A stretch of 64,000 nt of DNA. It comes from Ruminococcaceae bacterium AB4001. Lineage in GTDB: Bacteria; Bacillota; Clostridia; Saccharofermentanales; Saccharofermentanaceae. The position numbers were made by a program, and so were the translations under genes. Below the pieces are notes generated by a model, which ran no database searches, was not told the origin of the DNA, and saw only the letters and a program-made list of their open reading frames with translations. The stretch is taken from positions 1 through 64,000 of the forward strand of contig JHXJ01000007.1 of the NCBI GenBank assembly GCA_000621765.1, written 5' to 3'. This document shows positions 18,226 through 28,236 of the stretch, one piece after another (the stretch's first letter is position 1; every line of letters starts with the position of its first letter).

Positions 18226-18501
18226 ATGACAAACATTCTTATCGCAGCATTACCTATCTTAGCTGCACTTGAGACAAAGGGAATCGCAGCTATTTCAGCA
18301 GCGATCGCTATCTCATGTGGTGCTATCGGATCTACTGCAGCCATGGGCAAGGCGACAACAGCAGCTCTTGAAGCAGGCGCAAGACAGCCGGAGATCATCT
18401 CCAAGCTTCAGACATTGCTCCTCATCGCTATCGTCTTCATGGAATCTATCGGTATTTATGCACTCGTTGTTGCCTTCCTTTTGATTTTCACAGTAGGCTG
18501 A
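18226..18501 (+). CDS. atpE: ATP synthase F0 subunit c
   Basis: Subunit c builds the rotating proteolipid ring. The 91-residue hairpin has two membrane helices joined by the polar loop GARQPEI. The ion-binding Glu lies in helix 2 within FMESIGIYALV. The pattern Glu-Ser with Tyr five residues after the Glu resembles sodium-binding c subunits. However, the helix-1 position that carries Gln in those proteins aligns with Met here, so the coupling ion is uncertain. Helix 1 is rich in Ala/Ser/Gly but lacks the usual GxGxGxG run. AGGAGG precedes the start. Confidence 0.95.
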   Translation: MTNILIAALPILAALETKGIAAISAAIAISCGAIGSTAAMGKATTAALEAGARQPEIISKLQTLLLIAIVFMESIGIYALVVAFLLIFTVG

Positions 18502-18538
18502 TCAGATATAATTCCAAGAGTTAACGGAGCTAAACAGT

Positions 18539-19102
18539 ATGACATATTTACCGGAGCTGTTATTTGAGGCAGGAGAATCAAATCTCTTTTCGCCCGATCA
18601 GTTTGCAGGTTACGCCGTAACCGCGGTGATCACCATCATAAATGTTCTTTTTGTTTTTATCCTTTTCAGGATATTCGCATACAAGAAGATCCTTAAGCTC
18701 ATCCATGACCGTCAGGAGGCTCTTGACGCCGAACTCGAAGGCGCAAAGAAGTCCAGGGCAGAAGCAGAGGCTGTTGTAGCTTCTTCTAAAGAGACTATCG
18801 ACGAAGCAAAGAGAAAAGCTGCCGAGATCGTTGAAGAAGCGAAGGGCAATGCCGAAAAGCAGAGCAAGACGGTTATCAGCCAGGCTAACGAAGAGGCCCA
18901 GCAGATCATTGCCAGAGCAGAAGAAGATGCTGCAAGGATGAAGCGCAATGCATTTGAGACCATGAAGGATGATATTGCCGATCTGTCAGTTCAGATCGCA
19001 GGTCATATCATCGGTGATGCGGTATCTAAGGATGAACTTCAGAAATCCGCTGCAAAGCACACAGAAGAGATCCTCGGACAAGAGGTAGTAAAGAGTGAGT
19101 AA
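18539..19102 (+). CDS. atpF: ATP synthase F0 subunit b
   Basis: Subunit b is the peripheral stalk, normally a homodimer. The 187-residue protein has one N-terminal membrane helix (about residues 24-48) and a long, charged, Ala/Glu/Lys-rich coiled coil, ending with [15 protein letters not shown] typical of b. Its C-terminus shows no added delta-like domain, so it is not a b-delta fusion of the mycobacterial type. The stop overlaps the GTG start of the next gene by eight bases. Only one b gene is present. Confidence 0.94.
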   Translation: MTYLPELLFEAGESNLFSPDQFAGYAVTAVITIINVLFVFILFRIFAYKKILKLIHDRQEALDAELEGAKKSRAEAEAVVASSKETIDEAKRKAAEIVEEAKGNAEKQSKTVISQANEEAQQIIARAEEDAARMKRNAFETMKDDIADLSVQIAGHIIGDAVSKDELQKSAAKHTEEILGQEVVKSE

Positions 19103-21047
19103 TAACGCAGCAGACAATAAGGAAAACAAGGCAAAGGCCAAGGGTCCGTCACTCCGTGTCGAGACTGCAGGTGATATCCCTGAGGAGAAACTCCAAAGGG
19201 TCGTTGCCAAATTTGCCGAGATAAACGAGATCGAAGATTATCGTCTTACTATCGAACAGAAAGACGATCTTATCGGCGGTTTCATTATTTATTTTCAGGG
19301 AGTCCGTTTCGACTATTCCGTTAAGGGACAGCTCGGAAGGATCGGCTCCTTTATCAAGCGTACGCGTTCATTTGACGCGCCCGTTGTTGACAGCAAAGAA
19401 TCAAAGGCCGCATATACGGAGGAGGAATTTCCTTCGAGCAAGGTCAAGGAAGATCTCGAAAAAGCCCTTGAGCAGTTTCCGGAATCCCACAAGATCAGTC
19501 TCGATAATCTCGAGATTTTCGGAATGGCCGATGATGAATTTGATAAACGCGTCATGGATGCGTTCCTCTTCCAGGAACACAGGGATGAGGTCGGTAAGGT
19601 TTCATCGATATCAGATGGCGTAGCTTCAGTTACAGGCCTTCGTAACTGTATGCTCAACGAGCTTATCTCATTTGCATCCGGTGCTACGGGCATTGCGATG
19701 AACCTTGAAAAGTCCAAGGTCGGCGTCGTCCTGCTTACCGGTGAGGATACCGTAGTCGAGAGCATGAGCTGCAAGCGTACCATGACGACATGTTCTGTTC
19801 CTGTCGGCATGGGTCTTTTGGGAAGAGTAGTTGACGCTTTGGGTCATCCAATTGACGGTAAGGGTGTCATCAGATACACAGAAGAACGCCCGGTAGAATC
19901 TCCCGCTCCCACCATTATCGAAAGAGCTCCCGTTGATACTCCTTTGTTTACCGGTATCACGGCAATTGACGCTCTTACTCCGATCGGAAGAGGCCAGAGA
20001 GAGCTCATCATCGGTGACCGTCAGACGGGTAAGACATCCATCGCATTGGATACCATCATCAATCAGAAAAATGAAGATGTCATCTGCGTCTATGTTCCTA
20101 TCGGACAGAAGATGGCAAATATCGTTGCTACAGCCGGACTTCTCGAAAAGCGCGGCGCAATGGACTATACGGTAATAGTAGCCGCTTCGGCATCCGAATC
20201 TGCAGCTATGCAGTATATCGCGCCTTTCTCGGCATGTGCCATCGCAGAGAAATTCATGTACGACTATCACAAGGACGTCCTTATCGTATACGACGACCTT
20301 TCAAAGCACGCGCAGGCATACAGAGCGATCTCACTGCTCCTCAGAAGACCTCCGGGAAGAGAAGCTTATCCTGGTGACGTATTCTATCTGCATTCAAGAC
20401 TTTTGGAGAGATCCGCCAAGCTTTCCGAAGAACTCGGAGGCGGTTCAATTACTGCGCTCCCTATCGTTGAGACACAGGGTAACGATATCTCGGCTTATAT
20501 TCCGACTAACGTTATCTCCATTACTGACGGTCAGATCTATCTGTCGCCTGAGCTGTTCTTCTCAGGCCAGCGACCTGCCGTTAACGTAGGTCTTTCCGTA
20601 TCCCGTGTAGGCGGTGCTGCACAGACCAAGGCGATAAAGAAGGTTGCAGGACCTCTCCGTATCTCTTTGGCACAGGCCCGTGAGATGGCTTCATTCTCAC
20701 AGTTCGGTTCTGACCTTGATGAGAATACACAGCTTCAGATCAAGAGAGGCGTAGTACTCAATGAAGTATTGAAGCAGGAGAGATTCAGCCCGCTCACTAT
20801 GGCAGCTGAAGTTATCCTTCTTTATACCGCTACGACAGATAAGCTCAATTTCCTCGCGACCGAAGATATCACCGAATTCTATCTGGCATTCCTTGGTGAT
20901 ATAAGACTCCGCCATCCGAATATCTATGAAGAGCTTTCGATCGGTCAGGTCCTTACGGACGAGATAAAGGCCGAGATTGATTCCGCATACGATGAGTTTA
21001 AGGAAGTCTTTATAGCAGAGCACGAGGAGTACGTCGAGGACTACTGA
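19095..21047 (+). CDS. atpA: ATP synthase delta C-terminal domain fused to subunit alpha
   Basis: The 650-residue protein has a normal alpha subunit from about residue 139 onward: the P-loop GDRQTGKT near 307, where E. coli alpha has it at 169, and [13 protein letters not shown] with the arginine finger. The first 80 or so residues match the C-terminal part of subunit delta/OSCP, the stretch with [22 protein letters not shown] and GRI. An acidic linker of about 55 residues joins them. No separate atpH exists between atpF and this gene, and no delta N-terminal domain is visible. The GTG start (19095) lies inside the end of atpF. Reading is continuous, so this is a fusion, not a frameshift. Confidence 0.93.
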   Translation: MSNNAADNKENKAKAKGPSLRVETAGDIPEEKLQRVVAKFAEINEIEDYRLTIEQKDDLIGGFIIYFQGVRFDYSVKGQLGRIGSFIKRTRSFDAPVVDSKESKAAYTEEEFPSSKVKEDLEKALEQFPESHKISLDNLEIFGMADDEFDKRVMDAFLFQEHRDEVGKVSSISDGVASVTGLRNCMLNELISFASGATGIAMNLEKSKVGVVLLTGEDTVVESMSCKRTMTTCSVPVGMGLLGRVVDALGHPIDGKGVIRYTEERPVESPAPTIIERAPVDTPLFTGITAIDALTPIGRGQRELIIGDRQTGKTSIALDTIINQKNEDVICVYVPIGQKMANIVATAGLLEKRGAMDYTVIVAASASESAAMQYIAPFSACAIAEKFMYDYHKDVLIVYDDLSKHAQAYRAISLLLRRPPGREAYPGDVFYLHSRLLERSAKLSEELGGGSITALPIVETQGNDISAYIPTNVISITDGQIYLSPELFFSGQRPAVNVGLSVSRVGGAAQTKAIKKVAGPLRISLAQAREMASFSQFGSDLDENTQLQIKRGVVLNEVLKQERFSPLTMAAEVILLYTATTDKLNFLATEDITEFYLAFLGDIRLRHPNIYEELSIGQVLTDEIKAEIDSAYDEFKEVFIAEHEEYVEDY

Positions 21048-21051
21048 TCTT

Positions 21052-21990
21052 ATGGAGAGTTTTTCCGCAATCAAGAAGAGAATGAAGAGCGTCAATGACA
21101 TTAGTCAGATGACTAATGCGATGCAGCTTGTCTCGAGTGCGAAAATGAGAAGATCCCAGCTCCTTCACGATCAGATGTATCCGTTCTTCCTTTTCTGCGT
21201 CGAATCGATGCAGGAGATGATCCGCAACAACGAGCATCTCGACAACCCTTTCTTCGTTCTTGACCAGAAGCAGGAAGGTGATACGTGGAAGATCGGCTAT
21301 TATGTTCTTTCAGGTGACCAGGGTCTTGCCGGTGCTTATAACAACAACATGGTAAAGATCACCGAAGATCACATCAGACAGAAGATAATGGAAAACACCC
21401 AGAAGAATATGTCGACAACATATGAGCTCAACGTATTCGGGCGTCTTGCAAGAGAAAAGCTTGCCAGATTCGGTTATAACGTTAACTCGGACTTCTCGTT
21501 CCCGATCTCAGAACCGACATATACGGATGCACGTCAGGTTAGCGCCATCATGAGAAACCGCTTCCTGAAAGACGACTTTGATTTGGTTTATCTTCTTTAT
21601 ACGCATATGGAATCCAGCGTAAAGATGGAGCCTGTTGCATTGAGACTTCTGCCTGTTGATACGAAGTCGATCTCAAGACTCCTGCCCAAGGATCTCGAAG
21701 ATGCCGGAATGGCAATGCAGAGAGGTAATGAACTCGAGTATTTCCCGAATTCTGATGCGGTATTCAACTACCTCATCGATTCATATACAAACGCGATGGT
21801 CTATGGTGCCATGGTTGACGCTTTTGCGAGCGAACAGACAGCAAGACTTACCGCAATGGAGAACGCTACAGATAACGCAGAAGAAATGATGAAAAAGCTT
21901 GAATTAATGAGTAACCGTGCGCGTCAGGCAAAGATCACCACGGAGCTTACGGAGATCGTAAACGGTGCCCAGCAGGCTGAGAAGATGTGA
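21052..21990 (+). CDS. atpG: ATP synthase F1 subunit gamma
   Basis: Gamma is the central rotor shaft inside the alpha3beta3 ring. The 312-residue product begins with the typical IKKRMKSVNDISQMTNAMQLVSSAKM and ends with the conserved helix containing ARQAKITTELTEIVNGA. The middle Rossmann-like part includes LSGDQGLAGAYN. It starts four bases after the alpha stop, so translation is coupled. It is slightly longer than the usual 285-295 residues because of small insertions in the middle. Confidence 0.96.
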   Translation: MESFSAIKKRMKSVNDISQMTNAMQLVSSAKMRRSQLLHDQMYPFFLFCVESMQEMIRNNEHLDNPFFVLDQKQEGDTWKIGYYVLSGDQGLAGAYNNNMVKITEDHIRQKIMENTQKNMSTTYELNVFGRLAREKLARFGYNVNSDFSFPISEPTYTDARQVSAIMRNRFLKDDFDLVYLLYTHMESSVKMEPVALRLLPVDTKSISRLLPKDLEDAGMAMQRGNELEYFPNSDAVFNYLIDSYTNAMVYGAMVDAFASEQTARLTAMENATDNAEEMMKKLELMSNRARQAKITTELTEIVNGAQQAEKM

Positions 21991-21997
21991 GGAATAA

Positions 21998-23446
<1,449 letters not shown>

Positions 23447-23455
23447 ATCTGATCT

Positions 23456-23971
23456 ATGGCTGAACATACGACTCACAAGATCAATCTCCTTATCGTTACC
23501 CCTTACGAAGATTTCTTCGAGGGTATGGTAGACAGCGTAAGGATCCCGACAAGTGACGGTGAGTTCGGCTTCATGGCAGGACACAGTCCTTTCGTTGCTG
23601 CATTGGAACCCGGAGCATGCGCTCTTACCACTAACGGCAAGACAAGATACTGCATGCTTTCCGAAGGTTATTGCGAGATCAACGGCATGCTCGCACTTAT
23701 AGTCTGCAACTCCGCAGAGTGGCCCGAAAACATGCGTCTCAGAAGGATCATCACTGCTTACAATAATGCTATCGCTGAATTAGAGAACCACTTCGACAAG
23801 AATGGCAGACCGGTTTTCTCTGAAGACAGTATTGCAAAGGGAAAGCGCGCTCTTGCCAGGATGCGTTTTATCGAGCGTTATGGTACTGATGAACAGCGTG
23901 AAAGACTTGCAAACTATAAGAAGACTGATTTCCCCGGCGGAAAGATCCCGAGACTGCCTTCTGTAGAGTGA
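23456..23971 (+). CDS. atpC: ATP synthase F1 subunit epsilon, long form
   Basis: Epsilon sits at the foot of gamma and contacts the c-ring. The N-terminal beta-sandwich is typical (VTPYEDFFEGMVDSVRIPTSDGEFGFMAGHSPFV). At 171 residues it exceeds the usual 130-140. The extra length lies in the C-terminal helical part, where the two inhibitory helices are separated and extended, ending in a basic, Pro-containing tail (KIPRLPSVE). It is the last gene of the operon. No clear terminator was seen before the convergent FHA gene. Confidence 0.92.
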   Translation: MAEHTTHKINLLIVTPYEDFFEGMVDSVRIPTSDGEFGFMAGHSPFVAALEPGACALTTNGKTRYCMLSEGYCEINGMLALIVCNSAEWPENMRLRRIITAYNNAIAELENHFDKNGRPVFSEDSIAKGKRALARMRFIERYGTDEQRERLANYKKTDFPGGKIPRLPSVE

Positions 23972-24004
23972 TTCTCCCGGTACTGTTATAAACAACTTCA
24001 AGCC

Positions 24005-25294
24005 TTACACTGTAAACCTGAATTCTATCTCTCCAATGGTTATTTTCTGACCTGATTTGATCTCATAAGTTCGTCCGTTTTCAACAGGCGAATCTTCGAT
24101 ATATGTCCGGCCCTTTCCCTGTGACGGCATAAGGAAAAACGAGCCGTTCTCCTGTTTGATAACTGCGTGTAGGGGAGAGACGGAATTATCATCCAATACT
24201 ATGTCTGATAAAAAGCAGTCCGAGCCGATGTATGTCTCATCCAGATAGACTGCAAATTCGGGCTTGATTACACGGCTCTCCGAGATGAGGGAAAGCTTTC
24301 CTGATGAAAGCAGCGAATAATGCTTTTGGGCTTCAGCTGGTGACCTGTCATCCGGATTCATATCAAAAGAAGGGACCGTTTCTTCGGCGGGAACTGATGA
24401 GGTTTCCGAGAAAAGGACAGAGCTTCTTTGTTTTGAAATTACTTCTGATTTTTCTTTCTTTTCCTTCTCATCTATCTTCTTTTTGTTAAGCATTGAGAAA
24501 GTCAGGATTATCACTGAAAGCATGAAGAAAAGAAAGCTCGGAAGCATTAACTTATACATCAGCATGATGAGCGAAAACAAGGATGAAAAACATGCCGTGA
24601 GCAGGTCTTTTTCCGTACGGTTCATGTTCCTGATACCGCGCGCCGTTCCGGTTCTGCCAGGGTCAGAACCTCTTAAAGAACCGGTGGCCGCGGCGGATCC
24701 GTCAGGTGTTCCTTTTATCATGGAGGCAAGCTTAAGGAACATCTCCTCGTTGTTTTCCTTAACACTGAATACGAGAGCGTTTATCTCATCTTCGGTAATT
24801 ATGTTCTTGAAGAAATCGCAGTGAAGAAGCTTTTCCAGTCTGGCTGAACCGAGTGATGAGAGACACAGATCTTCCGGTGTGCTCTTGACCGGAAGACAGC
24901 AGAGTTTTATCGCTATTCCTTCCGTATCAGTGAATATCATGTCCGGATCCAATACAATGCACGAAGGGGCAATGAGGTTGTCCAATAGCTTTACGAAAGA
25001 ATAAAAAAGGTCACCGACGGATCTGCGTCTCAGGCTTAATGTCTTGGCTTCTTTCTTATGAGATGCGGATCTTTTGCCCGGAGAAAATACGGAAAACTCC
25101 GGGTCGGTTATCTGTATATATCCTGAGAATTCAAAGTAACACATGGCTCCCGAACCGATAAGTTCGGTCGAGGGGCTAAGATAGAAATCCGATCTGTTTC
25201 CGGCAATTACCTCTTCGGCATAATCACATAATCTGTCCGGACTGTCGAACTTCTCTAAAGCATAGTATCCGAAGGGACCTTTTTTAATCTGCAT
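24005..25294 (-). CDS. FHA-domain membrane protein of the Tad locus (DUF6382-like N-terminus)
   Basis: The 429-residue protein has an N-terminal domain of about 190 residues resembling DUF6382 proteins of Firmicutes. It then has a Gly/Arg/Thr-rich stretch, two adjacent membrane segments (about 230-270), a charged linker, and a C-terminal FHA domain (about 340-429; IGSDCFLSDIVLDDNSVSPLHAVI and a Gly/Arg/Tyr turn). FHA domains bind phosphothreonine, so it may respond to a Ser/Thr kinase. It is the last gene of the Tad operon. AAGGAAT precedes the ATG. A role in pilus control is inferred from position only. Confidence 0.75.
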   Translation of the reverse strand: MQIKKGPFGYYALEKFDSPDRLCDYAEEVIAGNRSDFYLSPSTELIGSGAMCYFEFSGYIQITDPEFSVFSPGKRSASHKKEAKTLSLRRRSVGDLFYSFVKLLDNLIAPSCIVLDPDMIFTDTEGIAIKLCCLPVKSTPEDLCLSSLGSARLEKLLHCDFFKNIITEDEINALVFSVKENNEEMFLKLASMIKGTPDGSAAATGSLRGSDPGRTGTARGIRNMNRTEKDLLTACFSSLFSLIMLMYKLMLPSFLFFMLSVIILTFSMLNKKKIDEKEKKEKSEVISKQRSSVLFSETSSVPAEETVPSFDMNPDDRSPAEAQKHYSLLSSGKLSLISESRVIKPEFAVYLDETYIGSDCFLSDIVLDDNSVSPLHAVIKQENGSFFLMPSQGKGRTYIEDSPVENGRTYEIKSGQKITIGEIEFRFTV

Positions 25295-25341
25295 AGGCTT
25301 ATTCCTTAAAATGTCAGTAACTCACAGCAGGTGATCTTGTA

Positions 25342-25515
25342 TCAGAACGCGGATGAGATCTTAGATTCGTCAAAGCAGAAATCCATAACCTTCTGCCCGT
25401 ATTCCGTGAGACCTGCCCTGAATATAAGTGCAAGGGCTACGAGGACCGCGATGATGATAACTATCTCAACGGTGCCCATTCCTCTTTTATTCTGCCGTTT
25501 CATTGTCTTTCTCAT
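25342..25515 (-). CDS. small Flp-type pilin-like protein
   Basis: A 57-residue protein preceded by a perfect AAAGGAGG ribosome site. The positively charged start (MRKTMKRQNKRG) leads into GMGTVEIVIIIAVLVALALIF, a class-III signal with Gly before the cleavage point, Glu five residues into the mature part, and a hydrophobic helix. This pattern is typical of Flp/Flp1-like prepilins processed by a TadV peptidase. A longer upstream frame exists but lacks a start signal. It lies 17 bases after the fused TadBC gene. No prepilin peptidase gene is in the window. Confidence 0.82.
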   Translation of the reverse strand: MRKTMKRQNKRGMGTVEIVIIIAVLVALALIFRAGLTEYGQKVMDFCFDESKISSAF

Positions 25516-25532
25516 TATCGTTCCTCCTTTAT

Positions 25533-27095
25533 CTATATGCCGATAGAGATAATTGCGGGTGTCATTGCGACCATGAGGACACTGATGAAATCCAGTGTCA
25601 TAGGTATGATCATTCCGAGAGCTTCTCGTTCCTGTCTTTTTCGGGACGCATTCCTGCACAGATTCCAGCAGGATTGTGCCTGAAGATTCAGCATGTTCAG
25701 TACTTCCGATGTTCCGAGCCTTCCGTATCTTGCAACAAGGAGAAGAGCCGCCTGGGCTTCCGGGATCTGGATCCTTAAAGAGAATTTCTCCACTGCATCA
25801 GATGCCGGGATACCGCTCAGGATCATTGCCCTCAGGTTTTTGATCTCAAGGGAAAGGCTCTTGTTTTCCCCGAATGCTTTAGAGCATACGGATATGGCTT
25901 TCGGAAGCTGCATACCTGATTCAAGCAGGGTAGAGATGAGGCATAAGAACAATGGAATGTCGCTCATCAGTTCTTCTCTTTTTCTTTCGACATCTGTTCT
26001 TACTTCACAGCCGCCGAGAACTAAGATCGCTACAGTGAAGAACACTGAGTATAAAGGACTCTTATCAAGGCTGATCAGTATTGCAGATGAGAGAAGCATC
26101 GATACAGCTCCCGTCAGCAGCTGCTTTTTCAGGTACTGTTCGTAGGTGTGATCAGGATTTACCGACAGCTCGTTGAAAAGCTCATGCCTTGAAGTGATAA
26201 AGCTTGCCGGAAGGATTTTCTTCGCAAGCGAAGTCAGTGGTGAACGTGTCCTGTTTCCAGAGTTAACTGCGCTCGCAAGTTCTGACTTGTATGCTTTCCG
26301 TCCGTGTTCGTGAGACATGAACCTGAGAAGCATCGCGCATGCGATAGTACATATCCCGAATGCAGCTGCAAGAAAGATGGAGCCTGTTCTGGTATTCCTT
26401 GCCATGTCCAGATATTCACGGCTCATGTAATTAAGCGCAAACGTTACTCCGAACGGCATGGCGCAGAGTATTGCAGCTTCTGCGTTTTTACCTGCATTTG
26501 AGGCGGCGATCTCTCCCTGTACAGCATTAAGTTCAGAGAGCATCTGGCACGAACTCCTCAATATGGAAAGACTGTTATTCCCGATCTCGCCGGAGATCGC
26601 CAGAGCGTGGAAGACAGGTACTGTTTCAGGGAAGTCTATCTGCTCGGCAAATATGCTGAGAGAATCTTCAAGACTTACATGAAGCTTCAGATTATTCTCA
26701 AGATTTATAAGCGGCTTTAGAAGCATTGAGCGTTTCCCGAATGTCTTCTCAATGACCGGTCTTATAAGCAGCAGGGATTTCTCTATCGAATAGCCGCTCG
26801 AGACGCTTGTACAAAGGACCTGCAGAAGAACGAGGAGCTGTGTTCTCATATGCCTGTAATTATTCGAGTAGATCTTCTTCATGGCTTCTTTCCATGGAAG
26901 AATGCTCAGTACAATCGCCAGCACAAGACGGATCAGTTCCGATCTTATAAAAAGACCGGATGCGAAATACATGACAGCTGCGAACAGCGGATATACCCAT
27001 GCCGTTTTTGCAAGGAAGATTGAAAATGAGTGTATCTTCTTATGCGCGGTATGCTTTTGCACTTTGGATCTCTTCAATGTCTGCGATACGCTCAA
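25533..27095 (-). CDS. TadB-TadC fusion, inner-membrane platform of a Tad pilus
   Basis: The protein (520 residues) contains two T2SF/GspF-type domains in tandem. The first is near residues 85-195 (SSGYSIEKSLLL, FAEQID, ALAISGEIGN), the second near 375-475 (LLESGMQLPKAISVC, ARYGRLG). Each is flanked by membrane helices. In most Tad systems these are separate proteins, TadB and TadC. The start is taken as TTG at 27095 because AAAGGAGG lies eight bases upstream, inside the end of tadA; the GTG at 27104 overlaps that ribosome site. The overlap with tadA is 56 bases. It should form the platform driven by TadA. Confidence 0.85.
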   Translation of the reverse strand: MSVSQTLKRSKVQKHTAHKKIHSFSIFLAKTAWVYPLFAAVMYFASGLFIRSELIRLVLAIVLSILPWKEAMKKIYSNNYRHMRTQLLVLLQVLCTSVSSGYSIEKSLLLIRPVIEKTFGKRSMLLKPLINLENNLKLHVSLEDSLSIFAEQIDFPETVPVFHALAISGEIGNNSLSILRSSCQMLSELNAVQGEIAASNAGKNAEAAILCAMPFGVTFALNYMSREYLDMARNTRTGSIFLAAAFGICTIACAMLLRFMSHEHGRKAYKSELASAVNSGNRTRSPLTSLAKKILPASFITSRHELFNELSVNPDHTYEQYLKKQLLTGAVSMLLSSAILISLDKSPLYSVFFTVAILVLGGCEVRTDVERKREELMSDIPLFLCLISTLLESGMQLPKAISVCSKAFGENKSLSLEIKNLRAMILSGIPASDAVEKFSLRIQIPEAQAALLLVARYGRLGTSEVLNMLNLQAQSCWNLCRNASRKRQEREALGMIIPMTLDFISVLMVAMTPAIISIGI

Positions 27096-28236
27096 GATAG
27101 TCACCTCCTTTGTTACGGTAGAGTGTTTTCAATACGTATCTGTGGTCCTGCGGAGGCAGTACTTCACAGATCTCATCTATGTATCTTTTGCCTTCACGGC
27201 TTCTCATAATGTGAAGCACGATGTTTATTCCCATTGATGCCTGTGACAGTATCGCGTCGTAGGGGAGACTTGATCCTGACATGATCATTGCCGTAAGACG
27301 TTCCATCATCTCAAGGCATGAATTGCTGTGTCCCGTGCTCATGGATCCCGGATGTCCGCTCGTAAGGCATGACAGAAGGTCAGCGCTTTCTTTTCCTCTG
27401 ACCTCACCGACAATTATCCGGTCCGGACGCATCCTTAAAGAGGCTCTGATCATCATGCCGATGTTGACTTCTCCTGTGCCGTCAGGCCCCGGTAGTCTTG
27501 CTTCCATTCTTACGAGATTGTCGATGCCCTGAAGGTTCAGTTCGGCAGAGTCTTCGATCGTAACTATCCTTTCGTTCTTGGGAATAAAACCCGAAAGACA
27601 ATTGAGGAATGTGGTCTTGCCTGAACCTGTACCGCCGCATATGAAGATAGTTCTTTTGTTACGGACGCATTCGGCAAGAAACCTTGCTGCTTCCTCACTT
27701 ATAAAGCCCTGCCTTATCAGCGAGACGATGTCATGCGTGATGCCTGTAAACTTTCTTATCGTTACCGTTGTCTCCCTTGATATCGGAGGCAGCACAGCAT
27801 TTGCTCTTGAGCCGTCAGGCAGTCTTAAGTCGGCAATAGGATTTGCTTCGTTGAGAGGCCTGTTCTGGTTTGCAAAGAAGCAGGAGATACATGTCTTCAA
27901 AGATTCCTCATCGCGGAAAGCAAGGTCTGATCTGTAGAGTTTTCCGCCTCTTTCAAAGAAGACCTTGTATGGACCGTTTACCATGATCTCGGTAATGGTC
28001 GGATCTTCCATCAGAGGTTCGATGACGTCCAGTCTTCTGAGCGAATTGAAGACTGCCTGAGCCATCTCTCTTTTCTGATCCAGGCTCATCTTTGAAGATG
28101 TGTTCTCGGATACAACATCGGAGATGATCTCACGCAGTTTCTCGTCGGAAGGATCCGTCTCGCCGGAGATCGCGTTAAGGACACAGTAAGTGATCTGTTC
28201 CTTGAGATCAGTCTGATCGGTTCTCACGTTTGTCAT
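27040..28236 (-). CDS. tadA: TadA/CpaF-type pilus assembly ATPase
   Basis: This 398-residue cytoplasmic ATPase powers Tad pilus extension. It has the CpaF N-terminal domain, Walker A FICGGTGSGKTTFLN near residue 200, the Asp/Glu box PDRIIVGEVRGKE, and the histidine box region SGHPGSMSTGHSNS. Length is normal for CpaF. Its ATG overlaps the stop of the TadZ-like gene by four bases (ATGA), so the two are coupled. Its last codons contain the ribosome site of the fused TadBC gene. Confidence 0.94.
   Translation of the reverse strand: MTNVRTDQTDLKEQITYCVLNAISGETDPSDEKLREIISDVVSENTSSKMSLDQKREMAQAVFNSLRRLDVIEPLMEDPTITEIMVNGPYKVFFERGGKLYRSDLAFRDEESLKTCISCFFANQNRPLNEANPIADLRLPDGSRANAVLPPISRETTVTIRKFTGITHDIVSLIRQGFISEEAARFLAECVRNKRTIFICGGTGSGKTTFLNCLSGFIPKNERIVTIEDSAELNLQGIDNLVRMEARLPGPDGTGEVNIGMMIRASLRMRPDRIIVGEVRGKESADLLSCLTSGHPGSMSTGHSNSCLEMMERLTAMIMSGSSLPYDAILSQASMGINIVLHIMRSREGKRYIDEICEVLPPQDHRYVLKTLYRNKGGDYLERIADIEEIQSAKAYRA

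Noticed and set aside
19668-20270. 200-codon minus-strand frame
   Set aside because: Shadow of the alpha-subunit P-loop region.
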